From: Bacteroides sp.
Lineage (GTDB): Bacteria > Bacteroidota > Bacteroidia > Bacteroidales > Bacteroidaceae
Length of the DNA stretch: 43,634 nt
Direction of reading: 5' to 3'
NCBI GenBank assembly: GCA_021203515.1
Contig: JAJQAY010000108.1
Coordinates: 1 to 43,634, forward strand
This document shows, piece by piece, positions 1 through 7,386 of this stretch. A model generated the notes under the pieces. It was not told where the DNA came from, did no database searches, and saw only the letters and a list, made by a program, of their open reading frames with translations. Each line of letters begins with the position of its first letter. Positions within the stretch are counted from its first letter, which is position 1. The position numbers were made by a program, and so were the translations under genes.

Positions 1-335
1 ATTAGCAAAATGTTTGGGCAAGTCATAGAAAACAGGATGACAGATAGTATTGCTTGTCATTTGTGTTTATTTGTATTCATTTCTTTTCCGAATATGAGTA
101 TAATTCGGAAGAATATGAAATAATTGCGTAAGTTGCAGTATATTAGTCGACTATGACGGGAAATACGCGAAAAAGAGAGCGATTTGGTGATGGTAGAAGT
201 TTACCATCACCTCACCGTCACCTCTACCATCACCCTTGTATCGCTTACTGGCAAAAGGATAGAGGCAAACAACCGTTGGGTGATGGTAAAAAAGCAAAAA
301 CTTATTGTTCAGTGCAGGGGGGGTAGGGAATATAA
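1..335. other. Intergenic region with hairpins, no gene seen
   Basis: No convincing gene is visible. The stretch holds a small inverted repeat at 86-110 (TTCCGAAT and ATTCGGAA around a 9-base loop) and the GGTGATGGTA repeat family described separately. It lies downstream of ybeY, which is transcribed leftward, so these structures probably sit in the 3' end of that transcript. Short open frames here have no family features and look like chance. Confidence 0.5.
186..288. repeat. GGTGATGGTA inverted and direct repeats
   Basis: GGTGATGGTA at 186-195 faces its exact complement TACCATCACC at 202-211 across a 6-base spacer. A second TACCATCACC copy lies near 225-234 and another GGGTGATGGTA near 277-287, giving alternative hairpins of 10-11 bp. 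The position downstream of ybeY suits a transcript end or RNA stabiliser. No long U-run follows on the minus strand, so a classic terminator is not certain. Confidence 0.55.
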
Positions 336-746
336 TCACCGCATTGCCAACGCCCGGTTCTCCGCTGCTTCCATAATTTCCCGTTCTCCCGGACCTTTGT
401 CGTTAATGCCGCAAAGATGTAGGATGCCGTGAATGATGACGCGGTACAACTCGGCGTCATAGTCGCTACCGAATTGCTCGGCATTGGTGCGCACGGTGTC
501 GAGGCTGATGAAGAGGTCACCGTTCAGGCGGCTGCCTTCGCAATAGTCGAAAGTGATGATGTCCGTATAGTAATCGTGTTGCAGATACTGGCGGTTCACT
601 TCGAGTATTTTCTCGTCCGAACAGAAAATATAGGCGATTTCACCGACTCTTTTCCCGTAGGTGGCGGCAACGGCTTTTATCCATTCCGTCGTTTCGCGCT
701 TCTTGATGGCGGGCATTTCAACACCGTCTGTCTGATAACTTATCAT
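336..746 (-). CDS. ybeY: Endoribonuclease YbeY, rRNA maturation factor
   Basis: YbeY is a metal-dependent single-strand endoribonuclease used in 16S rRNA 3'-end maturation and ribosome quality control in the cytoplasm. The 136-residue protein has the usual family length. The signature HGILHLCGINDKGPGE near residues 109-124 gives two of the three histidines of the classic HGxLHLxGxDH metal site. The third is replaced by Lys in the INDKGPGE stretch; as far as I recall, DK is usual here in Bacteroidota homologues, so this is probably not a defect. The start ATG lies 12 bases after the stop of the membrane protein upstream, which points to co-transcription. No frame problem is seen. Confidence 0.93.
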   Translation of the reverse strand: MISYQTDGVEMPAIKKRETTEWIKAVAATYGKRVGEIAYIFCSDEKILEVNRQYLQHDYYTDIITFDYCEGSRLNGDLFISLDTVRTNAEQFGSDYDAELYRVIIHGILHLCGINDKGPGEREIMEAAENRALAMR

Positions 747-758
747 GCAATCTGTATT

Positions 759-1991
759 TTAAAAGAAGAACAAATAGCTAATAATAATTGCGGCAATGAT
801 GCCGGAGAGGTCCGCAATCAGTCCGCAGGTAACGGCGTTGCGGGTTTTGGTGATGCCCACACTGCCGAAGTAAACGGCAAGAATATAGAAGGTGGTGTCC
901 GAAGCACCACGTGCCACGCAACTCATGCGGCCTACGAAGGAGTCAGCTCCATATTGTTTCATCGTATCAATCATCAGTCCGTTGGCACCGCTACCGCTCA
1001 GCGACTTCATCAGGGCGGTGGGCAGAGCACCTACAAAGCTGGTGTCTACACCGAACAATCCTATTACGTATCCGATGCCGTTCACCAGTATATCCATCGC
1101 TCCCGAAGTGCGAAAAACGGCAATTCCAACGAGGAAAGCGACCAGATAGGGGATGATGTGCACGGCAGTTGTAAACCCTTCTTTGGCTCCTTCTATGAAG
1201 GCATCGTAGACATTTATCTTTTTCCACAGCCCCCATACAATGAAGAGTAGGATGATGGAGAAGAGGATGATATTGGCGGTCAATGTGGAATAAATTCCCA
1301 TTTCTTCGCGTCCAAGCCGTGTAAACAGATAGATTAGTCCGGCAAAGAAAACACTGACGCAACCCACCAGGATAAGGATGGGTTTGTTCAGCAGATTGAT
1401 GCGCTGGGCTATGCTGACGGCAATGACTCCGACAAGCGTGGAGATGGCGATAGTGATGAGTATCGGAATGAAAATATCGGTAGGTTGTGCCGCACCCATT
1501 TGCGAGCGGTACATCATGATGCTGATGGGGATTAATATCAGTCCGGAAGTGTTGAGGACGAGGAACATCACCATCGGGTTGGTTGCCGTATCCTTCTTCG
1601 GATTGAGTTCCTGAAGTTCTTTCATGGCTTTCAGTCCCATAGGTGTAGCGGCATTGTCTAACCCTAACATATTGGCTGATAGGTTCATAAAGATAGAACC
1701 CATGGCCGGATGCCCTTTCGGTATGTCGGGAAAGAGGCGGCAGAAGACGGGACTCAGCCAGCGGGAAAGCGCGGCAATCATACCGCTGTTCTCACCGATT
1801 TTCATTATGCCTAGCCAAAGGGTGAGAATACCGGTCAGTCCCAATGATATTTCGAAAGCATTTTTTGAAGAGTCGAATGTAGAGTTGACGAGCTCCGTAA
1901 ATATCCCCACATCTCCCATGAATAGGAGTTTACAGAGTGCCACAATGAAAGCAATTACGAAAAATGCTACCCAAATGTAATTTAAAACCAT
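759..1991 (-). CDS. Nucleoside recognition (Gate) domain membrane protein, SpmA/SpmB-type fusion
   Basis: A 410-residue polytopic membrane protein with about nine to ten hydrophobic segments. Its two halves resemble SpmA and SpmB, the spore maturation proteins of Firmicutes, each carrying a nucleoside-recognition (Gate) domain; the fused form is common in non-sporulating Bacteroidota. Typical stretches are GSIFMNLSANMLGLDNAATP near residue 97 in the first half and MKSLSGSGANG near residue 320 in the second. The substrate is unknown and a transport role is inferred only from the fold. It is the first gene of a probable pair with ybeY. A TACTTTTG box lies about 25 bases upstream of the ATG. Confidence 0.85.
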   Translation of the reverse strand: MVLNYIWVAFFVIAFIVALCKLLFMGDVGIFTELVNSTFDSSKNAFEISLGLTGILTLWLGIMKIGENSGMIAALSRWLSPVFCRLFPDIPKGHPAMGSIFMNLSANMLGLDNAATPMGLKAMKELQELNPKKDTATNPMVMFLVLNTSGLILIPISIMMYRSQMGAAQPTDIFIPILITIAISTLVGVIAVSIAQRINLLNKPILILVGCVSVFFAGLIYLFTRLGREEMGIYSTLTANIILFSIILLFIVWGLWKKINVYDAFIEGAKEGFTTAVHIIPYLVAFLVGIAVFRTSGAMDILVNGIGYVIGLFGVDTSFVGALPTALMKSLSGSGANGLMIDTMKQYGADSFVGRMSCVARGASDTTFYILAVYFGSVGITKTRNAVTCGLIADLSGIIAAIIISYLFFF

Positions 1992-2014
1992 AAAATGATA
2001 CGTTGATTTTCGTA

Positions 2015-2022
2015 CAAAAGTA
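2015..2022 (-). promoter_or_regulatory. Predicted -7 box of the SpmA/B-type gene
   Basis: The complement reads TACTTTTG, matching the Bacteroides TAnnTTTG -7 element, 24 bases upstream of the ATG at 1991. I see no good TTTG -33 partner. It shares a 76-bp divergent region with the alkD promoter. Confidence 0.55.
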
Positions 2023-2055
2023 GGAATATCTTTCTATTTAGCGCGGGAAAAACGC

Positions 2056-2063
2056 TATTTTTG
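2056..2063 (+). promoter_or_regulatory. Predicted -7 box of the AlkD-like gene
   Basis: TATTTTTG matches TAnnTTTG and ends only four bases before the ATG at 2068. Transcription from this box would start at or within a few bases of the start codon, suggesting a leaderless or nearly leaderless message. Confidence 0.5.
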
Positions 2064-2067
2064 TGGG

Positions 2068-2773
2068 ATGAGACAAAAAGCAAAAGAAATAGAACAAGAA
2101 ATACGGGAATATATCGATCCGGTGAAGCGGGAATATCTGCCTAAATTCTTCAAGACCGGAAAAGGACAGTACGGTGAGGGCGATAAATTTCTGGGGGTAG
2201 TGGTGCCGAACACCCGCCTGGTGGCGAAGCGCCATAAAGAAGTACCCTTTGAGGTGATGGCGGAGCTGCTGCAGAGCGAGTGGCATGAGTGTCGCCTCTG
2301 TGCCTTGCTGATGTTGGTGGAGCGTTTCAAGAAAAGCGATGAAAAGGAGCAAAAAAGCGATTTATGATTTCTACCTTTCTCAAACGGCGCGTATCAATAA
2401 CTGGGACTTGGTGGATTTGTCGGCTCCCGGCGTTGTAGGCGAATATCTGAAAGATAAGTCGCGCGAAGACCTTTATCGTTTGGCAGATAGCAGTCTGCTT
2501 TGGGAGCAGCGCATTGCGGTTGTTTCTACTTATATACTTATCAAAAACCATGATTTCATCGACATACTGGCTCTTTCAGAGCGCCTGCTCCATCATAAGC
2601 ACGACTTGATGCAGAAAGCCGTGGGGTGGATGCTGCGCGAAATGGGGAAACGGGATAAAGACCTGCTTGTCCAGTTTCTCGAAAAACGGTGTAAGGTGAT
2701 GCCGCGAACCATGTTGCGCTACGCTATCGAGAAGTTTCCCGAGGAGGAAAGGCGGGAGTTCATGAAACGGTAA
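2068..2773 (+). pseudogene. DNA alkylation repair protein (AlkD-like), one frameshift
   Basis: AlkD-type proteins are HEAT-like-repeat DNA glycosylases that remove bulky or positively charged alkylated bases. Two overlapping frames together give about 234 residues, the usual length. The first frame runs from the ATG at 2068 to about 2350 and the second resumes with AIYDFYLSQTARINNWDLVD and continues to 2773. That WDLVD stretch contains the conserved Trp-Asp of the family active site. The break is in a run of six A (2351-2356), where five would keep one frame. Without that extra base the gene looks complete. It is transcribed away from the SpmA/B-type gene and converges on the lipoprotein gene. 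Confidence 0.85.
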
Positions 2774-2807
2774 TTGTGTGTGTTCGTGAACTCCCGTAAC
2801 AGATGTA

Positions 2808-3595
2808 CTAAGATAACAACCCCTCGGGTATTTCGAAAGTAATGAGTTCCGCTGACAGTTCTTTCTCGCTACTTGTTTCTATTAGCCGGATATATTGGCT
2901 CATATTTTCGTTTTCATATTCTCCGGCAGGTGTATTCCAGTCTAAATGCAAATACTTATCTAACCGATGGCGTATATATTCATTGGTATCCATAAGGAAA
3001 CTGCGGGAAACCTGGGTGTTGTTCTCCTGATACGCCAACGTCAGGTAATATTTTCCTTCCGTTTCTGTGAAAGAATACTTTCCTTTGCCTTGTAGAATGA
3101 GGTCGTTGCTTGAAACTCGGGTTGAAGCTCCGTTCCTGAAAAAATAAGCACTATGCTCCTTGTCATCTACAAGGTAAAGAAACTCTGCATTGAGGGGAAG
3201 CGGTGCGTAATTCTCGTTTGTGGAGTAGAGGTTTTGAGAAAGCCTGAACACTTCATAATGATTTACGACTTTTATGTTCAGGGTACATTACTCTTGCGTA
3301 TGATTGTCGGTGACGGTTAATGTTGTGTGTCCGGATAATATTCCGTACACGTATATCATATTTCCACCGGGGCATGACCAACCGCTTTCGGTTTGTGCAC
3401 GGGCAATGTAGAGATTTGCCATCTCAAGTGTGTAGTCTCCGTTTCCACTTTCCAAACCGAGATAACGAGTGCCTCCCATGGGTACTTCGTAAGTAGTAGC
3501 GGAAAAACTTAGGGGCTGTTGTCTTCTTTGCAGGATACTGCGGCAATGCAAAGCAGAAAGAACAAAGAGGAGCTTTTTAAGTCATGTAGTCTCAT
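2808..3595 (-). pseudogene. Putative lipoprotein of unknown function, frameshift and in-frame stop
   Basis: I do not recognise the family. Starting at the ATG at 3595 the reading is MRLHDLKSSSLFFLLCIAAV followed by SCKED, a clear lipoprotein signal peptide with Cys22 as lipidation site. The frame breaks at a run of four G on the plus strand (3512-3515); one more base restores it. The protein then runs to a TAA at 3288-3290, after which the same frame stays open to 2808. Rebuilt length is about 260 residues, with beta-rich segments such as ILSGHTTLTVTDNHTQ that suggest an Ig-like or other surface domain. It is probably an outer-membrane-anchored lipoprotein standing alone between convergent alkD and divergent AlbA_2 genes. 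Confidence 0.6.
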
Positions 3596-3797
3596 TATAG
3601 TCTCTTTTTAGATTATATTGCAAAAATAGTAAAAGTTATTCAACATAGACAAAGGTTTATAATAAATTGGACTATAAAAGAACGCAGTGAGCATACCGAT
3701 TTTTTTCGGGAAGTTACTAATAGGAAGAAATAAGAGGGAACATTACCGGAAAACAAAGAAATCAGGTGAAAAATACATAGGGTTTATCAGTTTGTAC

Positions 3798-3805
3798 TAT
3801 CTTTG
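3798..3805 (+). promoter_or_regulatory. Predicted -7 box of the AlbA_2 gene
   Basis: TATCTTTG matches TAnnTTTG. It lies 25 bases before the ATG at 3830 and overlaps an upstream TTG (3803), which is why the ATG at 3830 is preferred as start. No clear -33 TTTG at the usual spacing. Confidence 0.6.
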
Positions 3806-3829
3806 TCGCACAAAAAGAATTTAAAGCGA

Positions 3830-5461
3830 ATGGATAGCGAGAAGCAGACTACTGAGTACAAGAGCCTTCAGAAAATCAGAACGGGTGATAAAGGATTTAA
3901 AGACTTGTCCGTGACATGTGTTGCTTTGGCAAATGCGCAAGGTGGCAAAATCTTTATCGGCTATGATGATAAGAAGAAAGTTCCCTTGCCCGAGCAGCAT
4001 ATCACATCTGAGGAGGTGAACGAGGCTGTGACAAAGTTGCGCAGCCTTTGTTTTAATGTCGGTCTTGCGGCTTCCGAGATATGTACTGATGATAGCGGTA
4101 GCCAGTATTTCATTGTCTCTGTTTCTCCTTCTATGCATTCTGTAGCTACTACTTCGGATGGGCGTATCTACATTCGGGTAGCTGATAAATGTGAACCTGT
4201 GCGTAGTAAGGATCTGCAACATCTGGGTGAGGAAAAGGGAGCATACCAATGGGAATTGGTACGAACTAAATATCGACTTGACGAAGATGCTCTGAATGCT
4301 TTGCAGCAGTTGGCGAATGATATTCGAAAGTCGTCTCGTGTGCGCCAGCATATCAAACAAATGGATGATGTGGAGTTAGCGGAAAACTATCATTTGGCAG
4401 ATGAAGGTTATTTGACGAATTTAGGTGTTCTTTGGTTGGGTACAGCAAAGCAGAGAGGTTCTATCTGTTGTCCGGCTACGGTGCAATATATCGTTTATGA
4501 TGCCCTTGAACGAAAAGTGCGGAAAGAAGAATGGCATGATAACCGACTGAGTCCTAAAGAACTACTTCTTGATATAGAACAGAAGGCTGTTGAATTGACT
4601 TATTCGTATGAGTTTCCGAACGGTCTGTTTCGCAAGCAAATACGGCATTATCACCCGAAGTTGGTGCGGGAGTTGTTGGTCAATGCTTTGGCCCATAAAT
4701 CTTATACTATCTCCAGTGACATCATGATTAAGGTTTTTCCTGATAGGTTGGAGATTTCTAATCCGGGAGGATTGCCATTGGGCATAACGAAGAATAATAT
4801 CCTGCATGCCAAGCATCGTCGTAACCCTAATATGATAGAGTTGTTGAGTGCTTTGGAAATGATGGAGGGTGAAGGTTCCGGTTATGATTTGATTTACGAG
4901 CTGAATGCTATGGAAGCAAAAGACCCGCCTGTGATAGAGTCTTCTTACAATGAGGTCACGGTAATTCAGAATGCAGAGATTATAGACACTGAGTTACTTC
5001 CTCTGCTAGACTTTGTTTTACAGAATTATCAGTTGACACAAAAGGCCTTTACTGCTTTCGGTATAATTGCCCGCGAGAAAAAGGTGCTTAGTACACAACT
5101 TTCTACCATACTTCAACTTCAAGAAGAAGACCGTTTACGTAGTTATACGGATAAATTGTTGAAGGATAATATCATCGGGGAGAGCGGAGCAAAGAAAGGT
5201 ACACAGTTTTTTGTAAATCCGCAGTTGATAAAGAATGCAAGAGTAAATCTGAAAACTACTTTAAAGACTGTAGAACCTTATGTGCTGAAAACCTTAATTA
5301 TGGAAGATTTGAAAGTGCATCCCAATAGTAAGATTTCGGAAATCGCAGGTAGATTGCCGGAAGTAGACTTGCATGAATTGAGAAAAATGGTGTATTCGAT
5401 GGTGGGAGTGGAGTTAGCCACGGGAGGCTCTCGTGCTGATAGGTGTTATATTCTGAAGTAA
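3830..5461 (+). CDS. AlbA_2 domain / HATPase_c_4 (RecG-like C-terminal) putative DNA-binding regulator
   Basis: A 543-residue soluble protein. The N-terminal part (about 10-140) matches the AlbA_2 (Schlafen AAA_4) domain, with EYKSLQKIR near the start and ANAQGGKIFIGYDD. The middle part (about 280-375) fits the HATPase_c_4 domain often called 'ATP-dependent DNA helicase RecG-related', with ELLVNALAHKSY, RLEISNPGGLP and GEGSGYDLIYE. The C-terminal part looks like winged-helix regions. Such proteins are usually annotated as transcriptional regulators or DNA-binding proteins; the activity is not established. The start is chosen downstream of the promoter box. A purine-rich stretch follows the stop. 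The gene stands alone ahead of ruvB. Confidence 0.82.
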   Translation: MDSEKQTTEYKSLQKIRTGDKGFKDLSVTCVALANAQGGKIFIGYDDKKKVPLPEQHITSEEVNEAVTKLRSLCFNVGLAASEICTDDSGSQYFIVSVSPSMHSVATTSDGRIYIRVADKCEPVRSKDLQHLGEEKGAYQWELVRTKYRLDEDALNALQQLANDIRKSSRVRQHIKQMDDVELAENYHLADEGYLTNLGVLWLGTAKQRGSICCPATVQYIVYDALERKVRKEEWHDNRLSPKELLLDIEQKAVELTYSYEFPNGLFRKQIRHYHPKLVRELLVNALAHKSYTISSDIMIKVFPDRLEISNPGGLPLGITKNNILHAKHRRNPNMIELLSALEMMEGEGSGYDLIYELNAMEAKDPPVIESSYNEVTVIQNAEIIDTELLPLLDFVLQNYQLTQKAFTAFGIIAREKKVLSTQLSTILQLQEEDRLRSYTDKLLKDNIIGESGAKKGTQFFVNPQLIKNARVNLKTTLKTVEPYVLKTLIMEDLKVHPNSKISEIAGRLPEVDLHELRKMVYSMVGVELATGGSRADRCYILK

Positions 5462-5583
5462 GTGGTAAAAAAAAGAAGAAAAAAAAGAAATAGAAAAAGA
5501 AACTAATTAAATAGCTGATTTACAGCTTTGTATTTGTTTCCTATTCTTTTTTTATCATAGTAAGAAAAGAAATAAAACTTAGA

Positions 5584-6615
5584 ATGGAACAAGAAGATTT
5601 TGATATACGCGAACATCAACTGACAAGCAAGGAGCGTGATTTTGAGAATGCCCTTCGCCCGCTGAGTTTTGAGGATTTTAGCGGACAAGATAAGGTCGTT
5701 GATAATTTGCGTATTTTTGTGAAAGCGGCCCGTTTGAGAGGGGAAGCGCTGGATCATGTATTGCTTCATGGTCCTCCGGGATTGGGAAAGACAACACTAT
5801 CCAATATCATAGCCAATGAGTTGGGAGTAGGGTTTAAGATTTCTTCCGGACCGGTACTCGACAAGCCGGGTGATTTGGCGGGCGTGCTTACCAGTCTGGA
5901 GCCGAACGATGTTTTGTTTATTGATGAAATCCATCGTCTGTCACCGGTAGTGGAGGAGTATTTATACTCGGCTATGGAGGACTATCGCATTGATATTATG
6001 ATAGATAAAGGCCCTTCGGCGCGGAGCATACAGATAGATTTGAGTCCTTTTACCCTGGTGGGTGCCACTACCCGTAGTGGTTTGCTGACGGCTCCGTTGC
6101 GTGCTCGTTTCGGCATTAATCTGCATCTGGAGTATTACGATGATGATGTGCTAAGCGCTATTATTCGCCGTTCGGCAAAGATTTTGGATGTACCTTGTTC
6201 TACGAAAGCGGCGGAGGAGATTGCTTCCCGCAGCCGTGGCACACCGCGTATTGCCAATGCGCTGTTGCGCCGGGTACGCGATTTTGCGCAGGTCAAAGGT
6301 TCGGGTAGCATCGATACGGAAATCGCAAACTTTGCACTCGAAGCATTGAATATCGACAAATACGGTTTGGATGAAATCGACAACAAGATACTCTGCGCTA
6401 TTATCGACAAGTTCAAGGGCGGCCCGGTAGGGTTGACCACCATTGCCACAGCCTTGGGTGAGGATGCCGGAACTATCGAAGAAGTTTATGAACCGTTCCT
6501 GATAAAAGAAGGTTTCTTGAAACGTACTCCGCGTGGACGCGAAGTTACGGAATTGGCTTATAAGCATTTGGGACGAAGTCTGTATAATAGTCAGAATACG
6601 TTGTTTAGCGATTGA
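5584..6615 (+). CDS. ruvB: Holliday junction branch migration ATPase RuvB
   Basis: RuvB is the hexameric AAA+ motor that, with RuvA, drives branch migration of Holliday junctions in recombinational repair. The 343-residue length is typical. Walker A is [10 protein letters not shown] (about residues 62-71), Walker B is [11 protein letters not shown] (about 110-120), sensor 1 and the arginine-finger region read [20 protein letters not shown] (about 156-175), and the C-terminal winged helix contains [13 protein letters not shown]. All key residues are present and the frame is clean. The stop is followed within about 35 bases by the left end of the DUF559 element, so the insertion appears to sit just past the gene without damaging it. 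Confidence 0.98.
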   Translation: MEQEDFDIREHQLTSKERDFENALRPLSFEDFSGQDKVVDNLRIFVKAARLRGEALDHVLLHGPPGLGKTTLSNIIANELGVGFKISSGPVLDKPGDLAGVLTSLEPNDVLFIDEIHRLSPVVEEYLYSAMEDYRIDIMIDKGPSARSIQIDLSPFTLVGATTRSGLLTAPLRARFGINLHLEYYDDDVLSAIIRRSAKILDVPCSTKAAEEIASRSRGTPRIANALLRRVRDFAQVKGSGSIDTEIANFALEALNIDKYGLDEIDNKILCAIIDKFKGGPVGLTTIATALGEDAGTIEEVYEPFLIKEGFLKRTPRGREVTELAYKHLGRSLYNSQNTLFSD

Positions 6616-6650
6616 TAGATACTATTTGGGTTCAACTAAAAGCGGTGCTA

Positions 6651-6729
6651 TCTCAATTAAGAGGCAGCACTATCTCAAATTCTCCTCCTCCTGGGAGGAG
6701 GAGTACCCGAAGGGGGAGGTGGTAGGTGA
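6651..6729 (+). repeat. Left inverted repeat of the DUF559 unit
   Basis: Complement of the right arm at 7146-7224. It contains the near-perfect 22-base palindrome at 6682-6703 (20 of 22 positions symmetric) and then TACCCGAAGGGGGAGGTGG. Confidence 0.85.
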
Positions 6730-6793
6730 AAACATAAATAAGTGAAAACAAGTAGTATCTGAAAATATAAAATTATGCTTATATGCAAAAATC

Positions 6794-7204
6794 ATGAACA
6801 CCTCTACGCTCGTTGACCAACGTAGAGAATTACGCAATCACAGTACTGAAGCTGAAGTTACATTGTGGAAAATGCTGAAAGATAAGCAGATTTGCAATTT
6901 GAAATTTAGAAGACAGCATAGCGTTGGACCATATATTCTTGATTTTTATTGCTCACAGATATGTTTAGCTATAGAATTAGACGGAGAGATACACAATAGG
7001 CAACAAGATTATGACGAACAACGCACGTTATTTCTGAATAAGGTGAAAGGGATTGAAGTGCTACGTTTTGAGAATAGAGTTGTTTTTGAAAATCCGGAAC
7101 TGATTGTGGGAGAGATTGAGGATAGGAAATTAAGTTTTGTGGATTTACCTACCACCTCCCCCTTTGGGTATTCCTCCTCCCAGGAGGGGGAGAATTTGAG
7201 ATAG
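6794..7204 (+). CDS. DUF559 domain protein, Vsr-like putative endonuclease
   Basis: A 136-residue protein of the DUF559 family, which belongs to the PD-(D/E)XK/Vsr-like nuclease fold. Visible features are the helix STEAEVTLWKMLKD (about residues 17-30), KFRRQHSVGPYILDFYC (about 37-53) and LAIELDGEIH (about 58-67); D50, E61, D63 and H67 are the likely catalytic and metal residues. A C-terminal strand LRFENRVVFENPE closes the domain. The last about 20 residues (from near LPTTSPFGYSSSQ) are encoded by the right inverted repeat, so they are probably a by-product of the repeat, not part of the fold. The gene lies between ruvB and a flippase gene with no related neighbours. Nuclease activity is inferred from the fold. 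Confidence 0.85.
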   Translation: MNTSTLVDQRRELRNHSTEAEVTLWKMLKDKQICNLKFRRQHSVGPYILDFYCSQICLAIELDGEIHNRQQDYDEQRTLFLNKVKGIEVLRFENRVVFENPELIVGEIEDRKLSFVDLPTTSPFGYSSSQEGENLR

Positions 7205-7224
7205 TACTGCTTCTTAAATAAAGA
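7146..7224 (-). repeat. Right inverted repeat of the DUF559 unit
   Basis: Complement of 6651-6729 with few changes. The inner palindrome TTCCTCCTCCCAGGAGG sits at about 7171-7187. The stop codon of the DUF559 gene lies inside this arm. Confidence 0.85.
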
Positions 7225-7315
7225 TAGTGCTGCTTTTTTAAATTAAGATAGTACTGTCTTTGGATTAAGAAAGTATTGTTTTGAGATTGAGATATAGTAT
7301 CGTTTTGTATATTGG
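7195..7315. repeat. Degenerate ~23-bp tandem repeats, AGATAGTACTGCTTTT type
   Basis: At least five imperfect copies follow each other at about 22-24 bp spacing: AGATAGTACTGCTTCTT (near 7199), AGATAGTGCTGCTTTTTT (7222), AGATAGTACTGTCTTTG (7246), AGAAAGTATTGTTTTG (7268) and AGATATAGTATCGTTTTG (7290). Two or three inverted copies lie at the left side (about 6625-6680). The block fills most of the gap before the flippase gene. Beyond it, about 7355-7383 holds a run of TAATT-type short repeats. Confidence 0.65.
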
Positions 7316-7386
7316 AGTACACTACTTGCTATAGAGTGGGTGGTAGATAATCTGTAATTAGTAATTCGTAATTTGTAATTATCAAC

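Larger units (their letters stand above)
6651..7224. mobile_element. Small DUF559-encoding unit bounded by 79-bp inverted repeats
   Basis: A single nuclease-like gene (6794-7204) lies between two long inverted repeats (6651-6729 and 7146-7224). The best-matching 64 bases of the arms (6664-6727) differ at about four positions. Each arm holds an inner palindrome of CTCCTCC and GGAGGAG type followed by ACCC(G/A)AAGGGGGAGG. The right arm overlaps the 3' end of the gene and supplies its last residues and stop. There is no transposase of known type. The layout fits a mobile or mobilised palindrome unit such as a REP-like element with its own protein. Movement is inferred, not shown. Degenerate repeats continue outside both arms. 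Confidence 0.55.

Noticed and set aside
429..1250. Long open frame on the plus strand (273 residues)
   Set aside because: It lies opposite ybeY and the SpmA/B-type gene; composition is unlike a protein family and both minus-strand genes are clear.
3803..3829. Upstream TTG start of the AlbA_2 gene
   Set aside because: It overlaps the -7 box; the ATG at 3830 fits both transcript and family start.
7225..7386. Second gene between the DUF559 unit and the flippase
   Set aside because: Only repeats and TAATT-rich sequence; no start with a plausible protein.
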